64,000 bases of DNA from an uncultured Flavobacterium sp. (GTDB lineage: Bacteria > Bacteroidota > Bacteroidia > Flavobacteriales > Flavobacteriaceae). The stretch lies in contig CALJVL010000015.1 in the NCBI GenBank assembly GCA_937773775.1, positions 1 to 64,000 of the forward strand, written 5' to 3'. The position numbers were made by a program, and so were the translations under genes. Shown here in pieces: positions 1 to 8,928 of this stretch; positions within the stretch are counted from its first letter, which is position 1; each line of letters starts with the position of its first letter. The notes under the pieces are model-generated. The model had not been told where the DNA came from. It did no database searches and saw only the letters and a program-made list of their open reading frames with translations.

Positions 1-628
1 ATTTTCCGAAGTCGATTAAACTATTAATAGGTGCTGCACTTATTAATTCGAAACTTAACTTTACTGACTTCTCAATATAAATGTCAGTTTTTTCAAAAGC
101 GGGAGATTCGTCAGCTAACCAAAATTTTAGTGTAAATAAAAATTGTATCCAAGCGCTTTCTTGAATCGCTTTTTCTTGAATTTCTTGTGCTTGCTCTTGA
201 CTGATACGGTAGTCATCTGTTAAGATTTCTCCAATATAATTCTTAAAGTTTTTTCTGAATCCAGTGAGTTGTTTTAAATTCTTCAGTTGATCACTAAATT
301 GCTGTACGTGCATTGAAACATAGCTTCTATTGGCGGTTAACAGTTCGAAAAATGTAAAATAAAAACTCAACAATTTGCTTTTCATGTCATAGTTAGCATA
401 GTTGTCGTCTTTATTAAGTAACGCGATGGTTTTTTCAAAAAACATCTTGAAAATTTCTTTCTCGATACTTTCAATTGTTCCAAAGAAAGTATAGAATTCT
501 GCTTCCGTAAAATCGTTTAATTTTGCAAAGAGATATACTGATTTTGGTTTTTCACCGTGTTCTAATGTATAATTCATATACATAGAGACTATATTTTCCT
601 TGGTAATTTTACTTTTCTTAGTCGCCAT
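1..628 (-). CDS. TetR-family regulator C-terminal-domain protein (partial, runs off left edge)
   Basis: The reading frame is open on the minus strand from an ATG at 626-628 to the window edge, about 209 codons with no stop. The N-terminus (MATKKSKITKENI) begins a helical region that resembles the small DNA-binding part of divergent TetR proteins, followed by a long all-helical part of the kind annotated in flavobacteria as TetR C-terminal domain. The C-terminus is missing, so the length cannot be judged. Such genes often neighbour an ABC1/UbiB-type kinase in flavobacteria; here that neighbour would lie outside the window. The family call is from memory of related proteins; the DNA target is unknown. 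Confidence 0.6.
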   Translation of the reverse strand, partial: MATKKSKITKENIVSMYMNYTLEHGEKPKSVYLFAKLNDFTEAEFYTFFGTIESIEKEIFKMFFEKTIALLNKDDNYANYDMKSKLLSFYFTFFELLTANRSYVSMHVQQFSDQLKNLKQLTGFRKNFKNYIGEILTDDYRISQEQAQEIQEKAIQESAWIQFLFTLKFWLADESPAFEKTDIYIEKSVKLSFELISAAPINSLIDFGK

Positions 629-749
629 TTTTAGTAATTTTAATATTAGACCGTAAAGGTAGTGAATGTTTAACAAAACATCTGTAATGTTAAACAAAAA
701 TTTAATTAGTATATTTGTTGTAGTTGCAAAATCAAAAAAGCTAAGCATC

Positions 750-1664
750 ATGAAAAAAAATGTCTTAATAACTGGAGGTTCCGGTTTCGTTGGAAAACAC
801 CTAACTCGGGTATTGATAGATAGCGGATATACCGTATCCATTTTGAGTAGAAGCAAACGAGCGGACACCGTTGATATCTTTTATTATACTTGGGATATAC
901 AAAACCAGCTTATCGAAGAGGAGGCTGTACTGAAAGCTGATTACGTTATTCATCTTGCGGGTGCCAATATAGCAGAAAAACGATGGACCAAAAAAAGGAA
1001 AGAGATCGTTATTAATAGTAGAAAACGATCAAGTGAATTAATCTTATCCGTCGTTAAAAAGCACAATAAAAAATTGGAAGCCTTTGTTTCTGCATCAGGA
1101 ATTGGTATTTATGGGGCGATCAACGGAGAAGCAATTTGTACTGAAAACTCACGACCAGCTAATGATTTTTTGGGTATGGTTTGCCAAATGTGGGAAGCTG
1201 CCGCAGATCAATTTGCTCAAGTAGGAATCCGGACTGTAAAAGTTCGTACTGGTTTAGTACTAGGTAAGGATGATGGTATTTTGAATAAACTGACACCTAT
1301 TTTTAAGTTACGACTAGGTTCTGCAATAGGCTCAGGCAAACAATACATGCCTTGGATCTACGTTGAAGACCTATGTGGTATTTACCTTGAAGCTCTAAAG
1401 AATCCAAATATGAATGGTGCCTTTAACGCGGCAATCAATGACAATACCACTAATGATAGTTTTTCTAAAACACTAGCTAAGGTTTACGGCTATTCTATAC
1501 GGCTGCCTAACGTACCATCCTTTTTATTGAAATTAGTAATGGGAGAAATGTCTAAGTTGGTTGTTACCGGCAGGAGAGTCTCTTCGGAAAAAATTCAAGG
1601 ACTAGGATTTCATTTTAGGCATACAAATTTAGAGAATACACTTAAAATTTGTTTATCAAAATAG
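750..1664 (+). CDS. TIGR01777 family NAD(P)-dependent epimerase (SDR39U1-like)
   Basis: This is an extended short-chain dehydrogenase/reductase of about 304 residues, the usual size for TIGR01777. The Rossmann motif GGSGFVGKH lies at residues 9-17 and carries G9, G12 and G15. The stretch YVIHLAGANIAEKRW is a hallmark of the family, and the C-terminal part corresponds to the DUF1731 region. I chose the ATG at 750 because the longer frame from 666 would put about 28 unrelated residues before the Rossmann strand. The substrate of the family is not well established; cell-division-inhibitor annotations of homologues are doubtful. The next gene converges on it with a 2-base gap. Confidence 0.85.
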   Translation: MKKNVLITGGSGFVGKHLTRVLIDSGYTVSILSRSKRADTVDIFYYTWDIQNQLIEEEAVLKADYVIHLAGANIAEKRWTKKRKEIVINSRKRSSELILSVVKKHNKKLEAFVSASGIGIYGAINGEAICTENSRPANDFLGMVCQMWEAAADQFAQVGIRTVKVRTGLVLGKDDGILNKLTPIFKLRLGSAIGSGKQYMPWIYVEDLCGIYLEALKNPNMNGAFNAAINDNTTNDSFSKTLAKVYGYSIRLPNVPSFLLKLVMGEMSKLVVTGRRVSSEKIQGLGFHFRHTNLENTLKICLSK

Positions 1665-1666
1665 AA

Positions 1667-2206
1667 TTATTGAAAAATTGAGTAAACGGTCAAAGTCACT
1701 TTTTTAGATATTTTGCTTCTTACAATAAATGGTACTTCGATATTAAAATGATCAGTATTCAGTGTGAAATTTGTTATAAGTTCCAATCCTTTGGAATCTT
1801 TTTTAATTTTCGCAGCTACGCGTATTGTTTTTGACTTTCCATGTATGGTTATTTTTCCTCTAATGTAGTAATTCTTGGAGCTGATTTCTAAATCTTTTAA
1901 ATCAAATTTTTCAATTATACCTTTGAATGTGGCCTTAGGATACTGATCACTTTCGAGATAATGTTTATTAAAATGCTCTTCCATGAGCTCTCGCTTAAAG
2001 CGAAATTGCTTAATAAAAGTCATGAATGAAATCGTTCCTTTTTTCGTGTTTAAAATACAGATTAGTCTTTCATTTTTGGCCTCTACTGGTTCATAAAGGG
2101 GGATAGACGCTTCAAAATTAATAATGCCATTCGTGGTCATCATTTTTTCTTGTGCGTCAATTGTATTTAAAATAAATAATAAAAGTAGGAGTAGAATACG
2201 TTTCAT
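1667..2206 (-). CDS. YceI-like secreted protein
   Basis: This is a protein of about 180 residues with a clear signal peptide (MKRILLLLLLFILNTIDAQ), so it is probably periplasmic. The body matches the YceI lipocalin-like fold: the pattern with HFNKHYLESDQYPKATFKG and a following ITIHGKSKTI strand is typical. YceI proteins bind isoprenoid-type lipids in other bacteria, but no ligand can be read from this sequence. I prefer the second ATG (2206) to the one two codons upstream, since it starts directly at the basic n-region of the signal peptide. It stands alone between convergent and same-strand neighbours. Confidence 0.8.
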   Translation of the reverse strand: MKRILLLLLLFILNTIDAQEKMMTTNGIINFEASIPLYEPVEAKNERLICILNTKKGTISFMTFIKQFRFKRELMEEHFNKHYLESDQYPKATFKGIIEKFDLKDLEISSKNYYIRGKITIHGKSKTIRVAAKIKKDSKGLELITNFTLNTDHFNIEVPFIVRSKISKKVTLTVYSIFQ

Positions 2207-2357
2207 ATGCAATCGAAATTACATTAATTAAAGTTACGATAATTATTCCAAAACGTACTTGTTGATAAGAAACTATACATAAAAAAATGAGATCAAAAGT
2301 TATGTTTTTTTAGTCCTTTTGGTTTTAAGTGAGTATTTTTAACCTAGTAGGCATTAA

Positions 2358-2906
2358 TTAACTTATCTGGATCAATACATTATATTTTTTCAAGATCTCT
2401 AAAGTTTCTCTCGAGCTGTAATTGAAATTTTCTTCGTGGCGGTCTTTCTCTTTTTTCAGTGAAATTTGTTTTATACAATTAATAAAGCGGCGTAGTTCTT
2501 CTGAGTCGGATAGTACAAGTCCGGGCACTCGCGCGTTTGTTCCGTCCTTGTCTTTTGAAACCATAGTGAAATAAGAAGAATTGCAATGGTTTATTCTTCC
2601 AGTTTGTATATTTTCGGATTCGACGCGAATACCTACAATCATGGAACTTTTCCCCACATAATTCACGCTTGCTTTCATAGTTACTAATTCTCCCACCTCA
2701 ATTGGTCTTAAAAAGTTTACCGTATCAACAGATGCAGTTACACAGTAATTCCCTGAAAACTTTGAAGCGCAGGCGAAAGCAATCTGGTCCATTAAGGAAA
2801 GAATATAACCACCATGTATTTTACCACTGAAATTGGTATGAGAGGGTAACATCAACTCTGAGATAGTGATGTTTGAGGATGCAACTGTTTTGTATATAGC
2901 ATTCAT
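2358..2906 (-). CDS. Acyl-CoA thioesterase, hotdog fold (YciA/BFIT-like)
   Basis: This is a protein of about 182 residues. The stretch SGKIHGGYILSLMDQIAF (around residues 27-44) is the hotdog thioesterase signature, in which the HGG loop and the following Asp contribute to the active site. The strand CVTASVDTVNFLRPIEVGE is also diagnostic. The enzyme hydrolyses acyl-CoA thioesters in the cytoplasm; chain-length preference cannot be read. The start at 2906 is fixed by context: the upstream gene stops at 2909, leaving 2 bases between them, so the two form an operon. A longer frame to 2978 only exists as an overlap with that gene. The C-terminal 40 residues are an extension with no recognised domain. 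Confidence 0.8.
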   Translation of the reverse strand: MNAIYKTVASSNITISELMLPSHTNFSGKIHGGYILSLMDQIAFACASKFSGNYCVTASVDTVNFLRPIEVGELVTMKASVNYVGKSSMIVGIRVESENIQTGRINHCNSSYFTMVSKDKDGTNARVPGLVLSDSEELRRFINCIKQISLKKEKDRHEENFNYSSRETLEILKKYNVLIQIS

Positions 2907-2908
2907 GT

Positions 2909-3274
2909 TTACTTTTTTTGAAATGGTGAGTCTTCTTTTTTTACTCCAACTATGTAATATTTGGTGTCGCCCCACCAAGGAAATGTCTTATAGCGTTCAA
3001 TATAGGATAATTTTACATATGACCCTTCTAATTCTTTCAAGTCTGAAGTCACTTTTTTGTCCTTGTCCAATACAGAAAACGCGAAAATTTGGGCACCTGA
3101 AATTCCTTGACTTAATTCACCTTCCCAAGTTTTGAAAACCACTCCTCTATAACTAAATTTTATTAATTGTCCAGAGCGAACCCCTTCGCTATATGTGGCA
3201 TAATAAACAAAAACGAAATAACAGGTTGTCGACAATATGATAACAGTAGCTAGAATTCCTAAAAATTTTCTCAT
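2909..3274 (-). CDS. Membrane-anchored small conserved protein of unknown function
   Basis: This 121-residue protein has one N-terminal transmembrane helix (about residues 5-27) and a globular remainder with a recognisable flavobacterial pattern (GQLIKFSYRGVVFKTWEGEL, then KTFPWWGDTKY). Homologues in Bacteroidota are often labelled 6-phosphogluconate dehydrogenase, but nothing here resembles a dehydrogenase: there is no Rossmann motif and the protein is far too short. I treat that label as an inherited error. It sits between rmuC and a thioesterase with gaps of 8 and 2 bases, so all three are probably co-transcribed. Confidence 0.7.
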   Translation of the reverse strand: MRKFLGILATVIILSTTCYFVFVYYATYSEGVRSGQLIKFSYRGVVFKTWEGELSQGISGAQIFAFSVLDKDKKVTSDLKELEGSYVKLSYIERYKTFPWWGDTKYYIVGVKKEDSPFQKK

Positions 3275-3282
3275 CAGCTCTT

Positions 3283-4653
3283 TTAATTTAGTAGTTGGTT
3301 TTCGTCTTTTTCAGCTCTAGATAGGATTTTTTCAGGCAGCGACTTTTTGGCCTTAGCGCCCATTTTTTTTAACTTCTCGACGCTTGTCATTAAATTCCCT
3401 TTTCCTTCTACCAGTTTATTCATTGCGGCACTGTATTCTGTTTTGCTTTCGTCTATTTTCTTTCCTATTTTTATTAAATCAGAGACGAAACCTTCAAATT
3501 TATCGTACAAAGCACCTGCTTGGCGGGCTATTTCAAACGCGTTTTCTTGTTGTTTTTGGTTTGCCCACATGCTGTCAATGGTTCGTAAGGTGGCTAATAA
3601 AGTAGCTGGAGTAACGATTACGATGTTTTTTTCGAATGCTTTGTTGTACAATGAAGTGTCTTCATTTAGGGCCATTGCAAAGGCCGGTTCGATAGGAATA
3701 AAAAGCAATACAAAATCAGGACTTTCTATTTGGTACAAATCCTGATAATTTTTATTTCCTAACTGCTCCACATGACGCTTTATAGAATTCACATGTTCTT
3801 TTAGATAACCGTTTTTCACGTCGTCGTCTTCCTCGTTGATGTATTTTTCATAGGCAGTCAAAGACACTTTTGAATCGACAATCATTTTTTTGCCATCAGG
3901 TAAGTTGATGACTACATCCGGAAAAACACGGTTTCCTTCCTCTGTTGTGAAGCTTTGTTGTACTTCGTATTCACGGCCTTTTTCCAAGCCCGATTTTTCA
4001 AGTACGCGCTCTAGGACTAGTTCACCCCAATTTCCTTGCATCTTACTGTCGCCTTTTAGTGCTTTCGTTAGATTAAGAGTTTCCTTGCTCATCTGGATGT
4101 TCATTTCACGTAATCCCAGAATCTGTTGGCGCAGAGCCGCATGATAATCAATACTTTCCTTATGGGTGTCTTCGACTTTCTTTTCGAACAAATGAATTTT
4201 ATCTTGCAAAGGCGTCAAGATATTTTTCATGTTTTCTTTATTCTGTTCAGTGAATTTATTTGACTTTTCGTCTAAAATCTTGTTAGCTAAATTTTCGAAT
4301 TCTTTGGTAAATTTCTGTTGAAGTTTTTCTACTTCGCCTTTTTGTTCCTTGTTGCGTTCCCAAAGATTTTCAAAGTCAGCCTCTTTTTTTGAAAGTTGAA
4401 TCGCTAGGCTGTCTTTTTCATTCCGGGTAATTTCTTTATCTGAATTACTGTTGTCCAATTGTTTTTCGAAAACTCTTTTATCATTTGAAAATTGCTCTTT
4501 CAGTTGATTAAATTGGTAGTTTAGGGCAATTATCTTTTCTTCCAGACTAATTTTTTCGGATTGAAAGCGAGCAGCAAAAAGCAGTTTTCCAATAAAAGCA
4601 CCTATGGCAAGGGCAGTAATAAAAAGGAATAAAAACGGAAGCATATTCGACAT
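3283..4653 (-). CDS. rmuC: DNA recombination protein RmuC
   Basis: This 456-residue protein has an N-terminal membrane helix (residues 4-25), a long Gln/Glu/Lys-rich coiled coil (about 30-150) and the RmuC nuclease-like domain (about 190-430). Characteristic stretches include MQGNWGELVLERVLE, FPDVVINLPDGKKMIVDSKVSL and PDFVLLFIPIEPAFAMAL. The DSK within VDSKVS matches the PD-(D/E)xK-type catalytic core proposed for the family. In E. coli RmuC limits inversions at short inverted repeats. The length is normal. It is the first gene of a minus-strand run and is divergent from the pseudouridine synthase gene. Confidence 0.92.
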   Translation of the reverse strand: MSNMLPFLFLFITALAIGAFIGKLLFAARFQSEKISLEEKIIALNYQFNQLKEQFSNDKRVFEKQLDNSNSDKEITRNEKDSLAIQLSKKEADFENLWERNKEQKGEVEKLQQKFTKEFENLANKILDEKSNKFTEQNKENMKNILTPLQDKIHLFEKKVEDTHKESIDYHAALRQQILGLREMNIQMSKETLNLTKALKGDSKMQGNWGELVLERVLEKSGLEKGREYEVQQSFTTEEGNRVFPDVVINLPDGKKMIVDSKVSLTAYEKYINEEDDDVKNGYLKEHVNSIKRHVEQLGNKNYQDLYQIESPDFVLLFIPIEPAFAMALNEDTSLYNKAFEKNIVIVTPATLLATLRTIDSMWANQKQQENAFEIARQAGALYDKFEGFVSDLIKIGKKIDESKTEYSAAMNKLVEGKGNLMTSVEKLKKMGAKAKKSLPEKILSRAEKDENQLLN

Positions 4654-4734
4654 GAAGTATTTTTTTTACAATTAGTAAAAGTAACAAAAGATGGCTGAGA
4701 TTCCTAAAAAATGATATCCGACAATTTAAAAATG

Positions 4735-4742
4735 TATTTTTG
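4735..4742 (+). promoter_or_regulatory. Bacteroidota-type -7 box (TATTTTTG)
   Basis: TATTTTTG matches the Bacteroidota -7 consensus TAnnTTTG and lies 20 bases upstream of the ATG at 4763, in the divergent gap between rmuC and the pseudouridine synthase gene. No convincing -33 box was picked out, so this is a motif match only. Confidence 0.45.
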
Positions 4743-4762
4743 CACAAAACAGTATAATTAGT

Positions 4763-5338
4763 ATGTCCCATCAGCACTTTATCCTCAACAAACCATACGG
4801 TTATCTAAGCCAATTTATTTACGAATTGAAAAGGAAAAAGAAACTACTAGGTGAATTGTACGATTTTCCCAAAGGGACAATGGCGATTGGACGTCTAGAC
4901 GAAGACTCAGAAGGCTTACTGCTGTTGACCACAGATGGAATTATGAGCGAAATCATTCGTTCTAAAAAAGTGGATAAAGAATATTATGTTCAGGTAGACG
5001 GTGTCATTACGCAGGAAGCAATTGATAGATTGAAAATGGGAGTGGAAATAGGTTTTAACGGCAGCAAATATACCACTAAGCGTTGTGTAGCATCTCTAAT
5101 TGATGAAGTCCCAAATTTTGGACTAAGAGGTAAAAAAATTCGTGATGAACGTCATGGTCCAACTTCCTGGGCATCGATTACGGTTAATGAAGGCAAGTTT
5201 AGGCAAATCAGGAAAATGACCGCTGCGATTGGTTTCCCAACCCTAAGGTTGGTTCGTGTACGAATAGGAAGTGTATTGTTAGATAATTTGAAATCAGGGG
5301 AAGTGATTGAAGTTCGTAATTTTCAAGTCGAAATTTAA
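4763..5338 (+). CDS. 23S rRNA pseudouridine synthase, RluE/RsuA family
   Basis: This 191-residue protein lacks an N-terminal S4 domain and consists of the catalytic domain alone, as in RluE. The motif GRLDEDSEGLLLLTTDG (residues 43-59) contains the catalytic Asp46. The later EGKFRQIRKMTAAIGFPTLRLVRVRIG is the conserved RsuA-family C-terminal pattern. It isomerises a uridine in ribosomal RNA; RluE acts on U2457 of 23S rRNA in E. coli, and that target is inferred by domain layout only. The trmL gene follows on the same strand after 48 bases, so both RNA-modification genes may share a transcript. Confidence 0.85.
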   Translation: MSHQHFILNKPYGYLSQFIYELKRKKKLLGELYDFPKGTMAIGRLDEDSEGLLLLTTDGIMSEIIRSKKVDKEYYVQVDGVITQEAIDRLKMGVEIGFNGSKYTTKRCVASLIDEVPNFGLRGKKIRDERHGPTSWASITVNEGKFRQIRKMTAAIGFPTLRLVRVRIGSVLLDNLKSGEVIEVRNFQVEI

Positions 5339-5386
5339 TGGATTGTATTCAGTCTATTTTTCTCTCAATCTTTAAATAAATAAAAA

Positions 5387-5872
5387 ATGTTGAACATCGT
5401 TTTGGTTGAGCCGGAAATACCAAATAACACCGGAAATATAGGCCGATTGTGTGTAGGCACCGAAAGCCGACTACACTTAGTACATCCCTTTGGGTTTGTG
5501 ATTAATGATAAAAATTTGAAACGCTCCGGTTTGGATTATTGGGCACATCTGGATGTTACCGAGTATCCAAATGTGGTGGAGTGGGTTGAACAAATTCCAG
5601 ATACTTCAAGAGTTTTCCTTATGAGCTCTCATGCAGAGAAGTCCTATTTAGAAATTGAATTTCAAGACGATGATTGGTTGGTTTTTGGAAAAGAAAGTAA
5701 AGGATTAAGTGAGGCTGTATTGTCTCAATTTGAGAATCATTTAAAGATTCCAATGTCAGCCAACATCCGTAGTTTCAACATAGGTAATTCTGTCGCTTTT
5801 GTTATTGGGGAAGCCAAAAGACAGATTGCGGTAAAAAGCAGCCTTAATAAAGGGGGAGTTGCTGAAATTTGA
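5387..5872 (+). CDS. trmL: tRNA (cytidine(34)-2'-O)-methyltransferase TrmL
   Basis: This 161-residue SPOUT methyltransferase has the normal length for TrmL. Motif 1 is LVEPEIPNNTGNIGRLC near the N-terminus, the middle motif is LVFGKESKGLSE, and the knot motif is IRSFNIGNSVAFVIGEAKRQ near the C-terminus. The family 2'-O-methylates the wobble base of tRNA-Leu isoacceptors with S-adenosylmethionine in the cytoplasm. It follows the pseudouridine synthase gene and converges with the ABC ATPase gene, with 2 bases between the two stop codons. Confidence 0.92.
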   Translation: MLNIVLVEPEIPNNTGNIGRLCVGTESRLHLVHPFGFVINDKNLKRSGLDYWAHLDVTEYPNVVEWVEQIPDTSRVFLMSSHAEKSYLEIEFQDDDWLVFGKESKGLSEAVLSQFENHLKIPMSANIRSFNIGNSVAFVIGEAKRQIAVKSSLNKGGVAEI

Positions 5873-5874
5873 AG

Positions 5875-6657
5875 CTAAGAAATCATAAATTTCCCTTTTT
5901 GACTATCAAAGACAATATGTTCATCCTTGAATAAAGTATTGAAACTTCCCTTTGAAATAAAATTACAAGGTTCGTCTTGAACAACAGCTTCTGGAGTCAT
6001 TATGATCATTTCGTCGCTAAGCTGAATCGCCATGTCGATGTCATGCGTTGAAAACAGAATACATTTTTGCGTTTCTTGAGTAAGTTTTTTTAAGAGTTTA
6101 AACAAGGCTACTTTGTGTAATAAATCCAAATGGGTAGTGGGTTCATCCAAGATAATAAGCGGTGTGTCTTGAGCTAGAGCTCTTGCAACCAAAACTTTTT
6201 GTAATTGCCCATCACTGATTTCATAATGTTTTTTGGTAGCCAGATTACTTATTTGAGTCAGTTCCAGAGCTTCGTTAATTTTTGTAATATCCAATTCTGT
6301 CAACTTCCCGAGCCAATTCGTATAAGGTTGTCTTCCTAAAGCAATGAGCTCAAAAACGGTTAGGTTGCTTGGTGGTAGTTTTTCGGTTAGAACGACACTA
6401 AGATTTTGTGCTAAGCTTAGTGAATCCATTTTATGAATGTTTTGACCATCAAGTAAAACGGTTCCAGCCAGTGTTTTTTGGATTCCCGTTAAGGTTCTCA
6501 GCAAAGTTGACTTTCCTATTCCGTTCGCACCAATCAAAGAAATGAGTTTTCCTTTTTCTAGGGTTAAATTAATACCCGAAGAAATAAGGATGTTCTCTTT
6601 TTTATTGGAATAACCAACGCTAATATCAGAAGCTTTTAAGATTATCTTTTCCTCCAT
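5875..6657 (-). CDS. btuD: ABC transporter ATP-binding protein, cobalamin/iron-complex type (BtuD/FecE-like)
   Basis: This ATPase has about 260 residues. It shows Walker A GANGIGKST, Q-loop region ALGRQPY, signature SDGQLQKVLVARAL, Walker B LIILDEPTTHLDL and the switch His in STHD. It drives import of a corrinoid or siderophore through the adjacent permease. The start at 6657 is set by a TAATG junction: the stop of the permease gene shares a base with this ATG, which implies translational coupling. An upstream extension to 6693 would overlap the permease. The signature starts SDGQ rather than LSGGQ, a tolerated variant. The substrate call (cobalamin) rests on the neighbouring riboswitch-controlled receptor. 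Confidence 0.85.
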   Translation of the reverse strand: MEEKIILKASDISVGYSNKKENILISSGINLTLEKGKLISLIGANGIGKSTLLRTLTGIQKTLAGTVLLDGQNIHKMDSLSLAQNLSVVLTEKLPPSNLTVFELIALGRQPYTNWLGKLTELDITKINEALELTQISNLATKKHYEISDGQLQKVLVARALAQDTPLIILDEPTTHLDLLHKVALFKLLKKLTQETQKCILFSTHDIDMAIQLSDEMIIMTPEAVVQDEPCNFISKGSFNTLFKDEHIVFDSQKGKFMIS

Positions 6658-7688
6658 TATCCTATCATTTTCTTTTTTCGAATTAACAACCAAATTACTA
6701 TTGGTGCTCCAAAAATGGAGGTTACGGCATTGATGGGTAATGTTATATCACCACCTGGAACTTGTGAAATACTGTCACAGATCAACATGATGCTCGCTCC
6801 AAAAAGTAAGGTGCTCCAAAATAATACAAGGTGATTACTAGTCTGGAAAATTAATTTAGCTATGTGAGGAACTGCAAGACCTATAAATGCTATTGGGCCC
6901 GCAAATGCGGTAATGCTTCCCGCTAAAATACTGGTAGCAAATATGATGATAAGCCTCGATTTTTTATAGTTCAAACCCAGACTACGAGCGTAATTTTCAC
7001 CGAGTAACAAAGCGTTCAAAGGCTTTATACTAAAAAGGCTCAAAAGCAAACCTACCAGTACGCAGATAAATAAAATAAGTATCGATGTCCACGATAGATT
7101 ACCTAAATTACCTAATGACCAGAAAGTGAATTTTTGTAGTTGTTCTGCGGTGCTGAAATAACTTAAAGTCCCAACTATAGCACTTGTCAAACTCCCAAAC
7201 ATAAGACCTACAATCAAGATAGCCATAGTGTCGCGTAATCGGTAGGAAACCACTAAAACAGCCATTAAAACTAAAAAGCTGCCTAAACTCGAAGCCAAAA
7301 CTACTCCGTAAGATGATAATAAAACGGAAGCTACTGATTCTGGCAGGAATGCTGCTCCCAGAATAATCATGGCAACACCCAGACTGGCGCCTGAACTCAG
7401 CCCCAGAACATAAGGCCCCGCCAATGGGTTCCGGAATAAAGTTTGCATTAATAAACCACTAATTGATAGCCCCATTCCTACTAAAACTGCGGCAATTGCC
7501 TTGGGTAATCGGTAATTAACGATGATGTATTGCCAAGTTTCTTTGCTAGAAGTTCCGCCAGTAAGGCTGCTAAACACTTCTTTTGTAGGAATTGAAGCGG
7601 ATCCTAAACTGATGTTTACTAAAAACAAAAAAACCACTCCAATGGTTAGGATTATGAAAAGAATGGTATTTCGTTTAGTGTAGTTCAA
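6657..7688 (-). CDS. btuC: FecCD/BtuC-family ABC permease
   Basis: This 343-residue integral membrane protein has about ten hydrophobic helices. Family patterns include YRLPKAIAAVLVGMGLSISGLLMQTLFRNPLAGPYVLG near the N-terminus and FAGPIAFIGLAVPHIAKL, the coupling region, near the C-terminus. A homodimer forms the inner-membrane channel. It sits between the binding-protein gene (1 base away) and the ATPase gene (1-base overlap), a compact F-C-D order. FecCD permeases also serve iron siderophores and haem; the corrinoid assignment comes from context. Confidence 0.88.
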   Translation of the reverse strand: MNYTKRNTILFIILTIGVVFLFLVNISLGSASIPTKEVFSSLTGGTSSKETWQYIIVNYRLPKAIAAVLVGMGLSISGLLMQTLFRNPLAGPYVLGLSSGASLGVAMIILGAAFLPESVASVLLSSYGVVLASSLGSFLVLMAVLVVSYRLRDTMAILIVGLMFGSLTSAIVGTLSYFSTAEQLQKFTFWSLGNLGNLSWTSILILFICVLVGLLLSLFSIKPLNALLLGENYARSLGLNYKKSRLIIIFATSILAGSITAFAGPIAFIGLAVPHIAKLIFQTSNHLVLFWSTLLFGASIMLICDSISQVPGGDITLPINAVTSIFGAPIVIWLLIRKKKMIG

Positions 7689-7689
7689 T

Positions 7690-8832
7690 TTATTCTAATT
7701 TCTGAAAGAAAAAAAGCTTATGATTTGGTAATAACTCGGGATGAAATATTTTAATCAAATCTTTCAACACCCAGTCGGGACGGGTTGGCGACCACTCAAA
7801 ATATAAAATCCCTCCCTTTGCCCCTTTGTTTAAGGCATACGAATATACTTTTTTATTTTTAAATGAATCAAATTGCGCATAATGTGGGTTGCTGTCACTC
7901 ATTTGTTTTAAGGAGGAGAAATCTCCTGGGGCAATCCAGAATTCTGCTTTCTGGGCCTTTTCTAATACTACCTCAAAAGGAAGGGAAAGCCCGCCAGTTC
8001 CTTTGGTGTCGGCCCATAAATAATGGGCGTGAGCGTCTTTTAAAAATAGCGATGCCCAACTTTCGCCTTGTGGCACATACCACTGGTCTTGAAACATGGC
8101 TCCGCTAAGTATTGTGGGTTTTTCCGTAGCCTTTTTGGCTAAAGCCAAAGTAGTATTGTATTCTTTTTCGATTTCAGAAAAAATCGAATTTGCTTTATAA
8201 TCTAGACCATATAATGCGCCGAAAAACTTAATCCATTCCGCTTTTCCAAGTGGAGATTGTTCTGTCCAATCGCCATTAAACATAACTTTTAAACCACTTT
8301 TTTGTAAGATGTCTAAAGAGGGATTGCTGTTGCTTAGACCAAAGCCTACAATAACGTCGGGCTCCATCTCTATTAAAACTTCGGTGTTGAGGTTTTCGTT
8401 TTTTCCAACTTCTCTAACTTTTCCTGCCTCAATTCTTTTTCTGGTTTCCTCTGATGAAATGTAATCAGTATTCGGAAAGCCAACCAAAGTGTTTTCGACG
8501 CCTAACATTTCCAACGAGGGAATATGAGTAGTGGATGTTACCACAATCGTTTTTATTGGAATGGGAATAATAGTGAAATGCATTAAACTGTCCGGAATGA
8601 TTGCGTTTTTTTGTTTCAAAACATAACTGAAAGTTTTTTTGGCCTCGGGCCAAGGATTGGTGACTTTAACTATGGAATAGCCATCATGCTTGTGAATCTC
8701 AAAACCTGTAGCATACTGGATTTCATTTTTTACAGCGCTATTTTGTGCGGTGGATATCGTGTCTTTTTGTTTACAGCTGATAAACATAAAAAGCACTAAT
8801 AAAAGGCTTAACGGCGTGCTACTTACTTTCAT
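7690..8832 (-). CDS. btuF: ABC transporter substrate-binding lipoprotein (BtuF-like)
   Basis: This lipoprotein has about 380 residues and a class III periplasmic-binding fold. A signal peptide ends in a lipobox, FMFISC, with the lipidated Cys at residue 20. The sequence THIPSLEMLGVENTLVGFPNTDYI and the later MEPDVIVGFG are typical of cobalamin/iron-complex binding proteins. I place the start at 8832, not at the ATG 24 bases upstream, because a promoter-like TACCTTTG box on this strand covers 8854-8861. It captures the ligand for the BtuCD-type complex. It is first in the operon and diverges from the riboswitch-controlled receptor. Confidence 0.85.
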   Translation of the reverse strand: MKVSSTPLSLLLVLFMFISCKQKDTISTAQNSAVKNEIQYATGFEIHKHDGYSIVKVTNPWPEAKKTFSYVLKQKNAIIPDSLMHFTIIPIPIKTIVVTSTTHIPSLEMLGVENTLVGFPNTDYISSEETRKRIEAGKVREVGKNENLNTEVLIEMEPDVIVGFGLSNSNPSLDILQKSGLKVMFNGDWTEQSPLGKAEWIKFFGALYGLDYKANSIFSEIEKEYNTTLALAKKATEKPTILSGAMFQDQWYVPQGESWASLFLKDAHAHYLWADTKGTGGLSLPFEVVLEKAQKAEFWIAPGDFSSLKQMSDSNPHYAQFDSFKNKKVYSYALNKGAKGGILYFEWSPTRPDWVLKDLIKIFHPELLPNHKLFFFQKLE

Positions 8833-8853
8833 AATTATGATTTTCTGATAGTG

Positions 8854-8861
8854 CAAAGGTA
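8854..8861 (-). promoter_or_regulatory. Bacteroidota-type -7 box for the BtuFCD operon
   Basis: Read on the minus strand this is TACCTTTG, matching TAnnTTTG. A TTTG lies about 25 bases further upstream as a possible -33 element. It would give a leader of about 15-20 bases before the ATG at 8832 and argues against a start at 8856. No riboswitch fits between it and the gene. Confidence 0.5.
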
Positions 8862-8913
8862 TATTTAATCCGTTTTAATATTCAAATTTTATTTTTTATT
8901 AAAAGGATAAACG

Positions 8914-8921
8914 TATATTTG
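8914..8921 (+). promoter_or_regulatory. Bacteroidota-type -7 box for the riboswitch transcript
   Basis: TATATTTG matches TAnnTTTG. Transcription from it would begin a few bases downstream, just before the first stem of the cobalamin riboswitch. Its position, divergent from the box at 8854-8861, suggests two separate promoters for importer and receptor. Confidence 0.5.
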
Positions 8922-8928
8922 CTTTCGA